A stretch of 7,309 bases of DNA from Lachnospiraceae bacterium (lineage in GTDB: Bacteria > Bacillota > Clostridia > Lachnospirales > Lachnospiraceae). The stretch lies in NCBI GenBank assembly GCA_900759225.1, contig CAAEUM010000246.1, forward strand, positions 1 through 7,309, written 5' to 3'. Under the pieces are notes generated by a model that was not told where the DNA came from, searched no databases, and was given only the letters and a program-made list of their open reading frames with translations. Each line of letters starts with the position of its first letter. Position 1 is the stretch's first letter. Position numbers and translations under genes: made by a program. Below are positions 4,786 to 7,309 of the stretch, one piece after another.

Positions 4786-6507
4786 ATGTTAGGAGGCACA
4801 GGAGCGTCAACAGGAATCGGAATTGGAACTGCAGTTGTAGTAGAGGAAACAGAGCTTGTGATCACGAGACAGGCAGTTGAGGACGTTTTGACGGAGGTTG
4901 AACGGTTTAATAAAGCACTGGACCAGACATTGAGAGATACGGAGCAGATGGCTCAGGACTTATCTTTGCGGGTAGGAGAAAAAGAAGCGGAGATCATGCA
5001 GGGGCATGTAATGCTTTTATCTGACCCCATGCTGATTGGGGAAATTGAAACCTCGATCAAAAATGAGGGGATCAACAGTGAGGCGGCAGTTGAGGCTGTC
5101 TGCAATACTTATGCGGACATGTTCGCTTCCATGGGAGATGAGCTGATGCAGCAGCGTGCTACAGATATGAGGGATATCAAGACCCGCCTGCAGCGGACCC
5201 TCATGGGACTGTCCACCGTAAACCTTGCAGCCCTGGCTCCGGGAAGCGTACTGGTAGCAAAGGATCTGACCCCATCCATGACAGCGGGGATCAACCCTGA
5301 CAATGTAACAGGAATTGTGACGGAGCTTGGAGGAAGGACTTCTCATTCCGCCATTCTTGCAAGAGCTTTGGAAATTCCGGCTGCAGTTGCAGTAAACGGG
5401 CTTTTAGATCAGATAAAGAATGGAGATAAGGTGATCCTGGACGGTGATAGCGGGCAGGTATTTATAAACCCTGACCAGGAGACAGAGGACTGCTATGAAG
5501 AAAAACGGCAGCAGTTTCTGATGGAGAAAAAAGAGCTTCAGAAGTATGTGGGAATGAAGTCTGTTACAAAAGACGGCATTCAGGTGGAAATTGCAGCCAA
5601 TATCGGCCGTCCGGAGGATGTGGACAAGGTGCTGGAGTATGACGGCGAGGGGATCGGCCTGTTCCGCACAGAGTTCCTTTTTATGGACCGCACTGCAATG
5701 CCTACTGAGGAGGAGCAGTTTGAGGCCTACAAAAAAGTAGCCTGCGCTATGCAGGGAAAGCCGGTCATTATCCGCACGCTGGATATTGGAGGGGATAAAG
5801 AGATTCCTTATATGGGCCTTGAAAAGGACGAAAACCCATTCCTTGGCTACCGGGCTATCCGTTTCTGTCTGGACCGGAAGGAGGATATATACAGGCCTCA
5901 GCTCCGTGCCCTTCTGCGCGCCAGTGCTTACGGGAATATCCGGATCATGGTGCCTCTTGTAACCTGTATCGAAGAGTACAGGCAGGCAAAGGCCCTGGTG
6001 GAGGAGATCAAGGCAGAGCTTGACAGTGCCGGGATCCCTTATAAGAAGGATATCCAGGTGGGAATCATGGTAGAGACAGCTGCGGCTTCCCTGATTGCAG
6101 ATATTTTTGCCAGGGAAGTGGATTTCTTCAGTATCGGTACCAATGATCTGACCCAGTATACAATGGCAGTGGACAGAGGAAATAAGAAGGTTTCCTATCT
6201 GTATTCTACCTTTAACCCGGCTGTGCTGCGCAGCATCCGCCATATTATTACCTGTGCCAGAGAGGCAGGCATTATGGTAGGTATGTGCGGCGAGGCAGCC
6301 AGCGACCCAATGATGGTACCGCTGCTTTTAGCCTTCGGATTAAATGAATTCAGCATGAGCGCCTCTGCCATCTTAAGGACAAGGAAGCTGATCACAGAAT
6401 ACAGCGTAAAAGAGCTCCAGGCAGTTGCAGATAAGGCAATGAGCTTTGATACAGCTGCACAGGTGGAGCAGTTTATGAGAGAATGGACTGAGCGGAGCGA
6501 AAATTAA
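4786..6507 (+). CDS. ptsI: Phosphoenolpyruvate-protein phosphotransferase (PTS Enzyme I)
   Basis: Enzyme I transfers phosphate from PEP to HPr, the first step of all PTS sugar uptake, in the cytoplasm. The 573 residues match the family's usual 570-575. Order of domains: N-terminal HPr-binding helical region (about 30-145); phosphohistidine swivel domain with GGRTSHSAI (182-190), where His187 is the phosphorylated residue; and a C-terminal PEP-binding TIM barrel (about 255-540). The barrel has GLFRTEFLF (291-299), the signature DFFSIGTNDLTQYTMAVDR (446-464) and the catalytic Cys501 in GMCGEAASDP (499-508). All key residues are intact. Its TAA overlaps the start of the next gene by one base. 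No EII sugar permease genes lie nearby, so this is probably the general Enzyme I of the cell. Confidence 0.97.
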   Translation: MLGGTGASTGIGIGTAVVVEETELVITRQAVEDVLTEVERFNKALDQTLRDTEQMAQDLSLRVGEKEAEIMQGHVMLLSDPMLIGEIETSIKNEGINSEAAVEAVCNTYADMFASMGDELMQQRATDMRDIKTRLQRTLMGLSTVNLAALAPGSVLVAKDLTPSMTAGINPDNVTGIVTELGGRTSHSAILARALEIPAAVAVNGLLDQIKNGDKVILDGDSGQVFINPDQETEDCYEEKRQQFLMEKKELQKYVGMKSVTKDGIQVEIAANIGRPEDVDKVLEYDGEGIGLFRTEFLFMDRTAMPTEEEQFEAYKKVACAMQGKPVIIRTLDIGGDKEIPYMGLEKDENPFLGYRAIRFCLDRKEDIYRPQLRALLRASAYGNIRIMVPLVTCIEEYRQAKALVEEIKAELDSAGIPYKKDIQVGIMVETAAASLIADIFAREVDFFSIGTNDLTQYTMAVDRGNKKVSYLYSTFNPAVLRSIRHIITCAREAGIMVGMCGEAASDPMMVPLLLAFGLNEFSMSASAILRTRKLITEYSVKELQAVADKAMSFDTAAQVEQFMREWTERSEN

Positions 6508-7309
6508 TGGCAGTTTATCTGATTTGTTACGTTATAAGTTTTGTATTGGCCGGACAGCATCTTTATATGCTGTCCGGGCTGATTTTAATTGGAAGTGCCC
6601 TGTGGCTTTACTGGAGTGATTATGAGCGTACAGGGAACCTGATCCATCTGCGGGGGCTCTTCTGCCTGTTTTTTGTAGGCGGACAGGGGATCTCCTGCTT
6701 TAAGCTGTCAGCCCTTCAGACAGACTGGAGCTTTATGACCTGGCTGAGCTTGGGGCTGGCAGTGGTTTCCTTCTGGGTTGTTTTTGAGGTGCTTACAAGG
6801 CTTTATGACGGATGGAGCGCTGCAGATATGGGTTCGGTGTACCGTTTTTTTTCCTCGGCGGATTCTCCCCTTCAGGCAAAGCGCATTTTAAAAGCAATGG
6901 CGGTCATAACAGCTGTGTCCTACCTGGCCTTTTTCTTTGAGGCCTGGAAGCTGGGCTTTATCCCCATGTTTTCCTACGGGGTACCCCATGCCTACTCCTA
7001 TTTCCATGTAACCGGGGTCCATTATTTTACTGTATCCTGTGTGCTGGTTCCAAGCTTTGGCGTGGTTTATGGTGTTATGGCATCCCGCAGGGGACGGGGC
7101 CTTACAAGGGACAGGGGTTTCTGGCTGGTGCTGGTGCTTTCAGCTCTTTCCCTTGCAGTGCCTCTTTTGTGCGTGTCAAGATTTCAGCTGATCCTGGCGG
7201 TGGGGATGGCAGTGATCACGTTTATCTCCATGTCTGGAAGTCTGCAGGCCCGTATCGTGTTTATCCTGGCGGCAGCTATGATCCCTGCCTATATAGGGTT
7301 GACGGTGCT
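6507..7309 (+). CDS. Polytopic membrane protein, possible polysaccharide repeat-unit polymerase (partial, runs off right edge)
   Basis: An ATG at 6507, overlapping the ptsI stop as TAATG, opens a frame that stays open for 267 codons to the window edge. The product starts MAVYLICYVISFVLAG. It has roughly seven or more hydrophobic spans (about 5-16, 21-36, 48-60, 78-96, 129-145, 172-190, 205-222, 227-243, 248-263). A segment FEAWKLGFIPMFSYGVPHAY (144-163) resembles the G-x-IP-x-[LF]-S region of Wzy/O-antigen-polymerase-like proteins, and SRFQLIL (224-230) resembles their conserved Arg near a later span. The product name is therefore a family-level guess from the pattern; a different multi-spanning membrane protein is possible. 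The ribosome site is weak (GCGGAGCG, 6491-6498), fitting translational coupling to ptsI. Confidence 0.55.
   Translation, partial: MAVYLICYVISFVLAGQHLYMLSGLILIGSALWLYWSDYERTGNLIHLRGLFCLFFVGGQGISCFKLSALQTDWSFMTWLSLGLAVVSFWVVFEVLTRLYDGWSAADMGSVYRFFSSADSPLQAKRILKAMAVITAVSYLAFFFEAWKLGFIPMFSYGVPHAYSYFHVTGVHYFTVSCVLVPSFGVVYGVMASRRGRGLTRDRGFWLVLVLSALSLAVPLLCVSRFQLILAVGMAVITFISMSGSLQARIVFILAAAMIPAYIGLTV

Noticed and set aside
5404..6243. Long minus-strand open frame (279 codons) opposite ptsI
   Set aside because: It lies wholly inside the well-supported ptsI gene, has no recognisable domain and no good ribosome site; it is a by-product of ptsI codon use.

Overview
The window looks like chromosome of a low-to-mid GC anaerobic Firmicute, most probably a Lachnospiraceae (Clostridium cluster XIVa) species. 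This is inferred from strong AGGAGG-type ribosome sites, HPr with a regulatory Ser46, a cdaA-cdaR pair, and a membrane protein with a tail I associate with that family. No database was consulted.

Layout: the first 586 bases are the N-terminal 195 codons of a minus-strand nitrite/sulfite reductase that runs off the left edge. A 251-base divergent intergenic region (587-837) follows. It holds one extended -10 promoter on each strand, several short palindromes, and a pair of inverted near-identical ribosome-binding/start segments at its two ends. Everything from 838 to the right edge is on the plus strand and tightly packed, with overlaps of 1 or 23 bases or gaps of 25 to 37 bases, and no visible terminator. 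It reads as one operon: a small two-TM protein of unknown function, a polytopic membrane protein of unknown function with a Tyr-rich cytoplasmic tail, diadenylate cyclase CdaA, its regulator CdaR (YbbR repeats), HPr, Enzyme I (ptsI), and the start of a polytopic membrane protein that resembles polysaccharide repeat-unit polymerases and runs off the right edge.

How the genes fit together: CdaA makes the second messenger c-di-AMP at the membrane and CdaR modulates it from outside. In many Firmicutes the third gene of this locus is glmM (cell-wall precursor synthesis); here glmM is absent. The general PTS phosphorelay (PEP -> Enzyme I -> HPr) takes its place, followed by a possible envelope-polysaccharide gene. 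The arrangement suggests co-expression of c-di-AMP homeostasis, sugar-uptake energetics and envelope assembly. The two upstream membrane proteins are the least understood parts and the best candidates for unrecognised partners of the c-di-AMP module. I see no mobile element, CRISPR array, tRNA or rRNA in the window.
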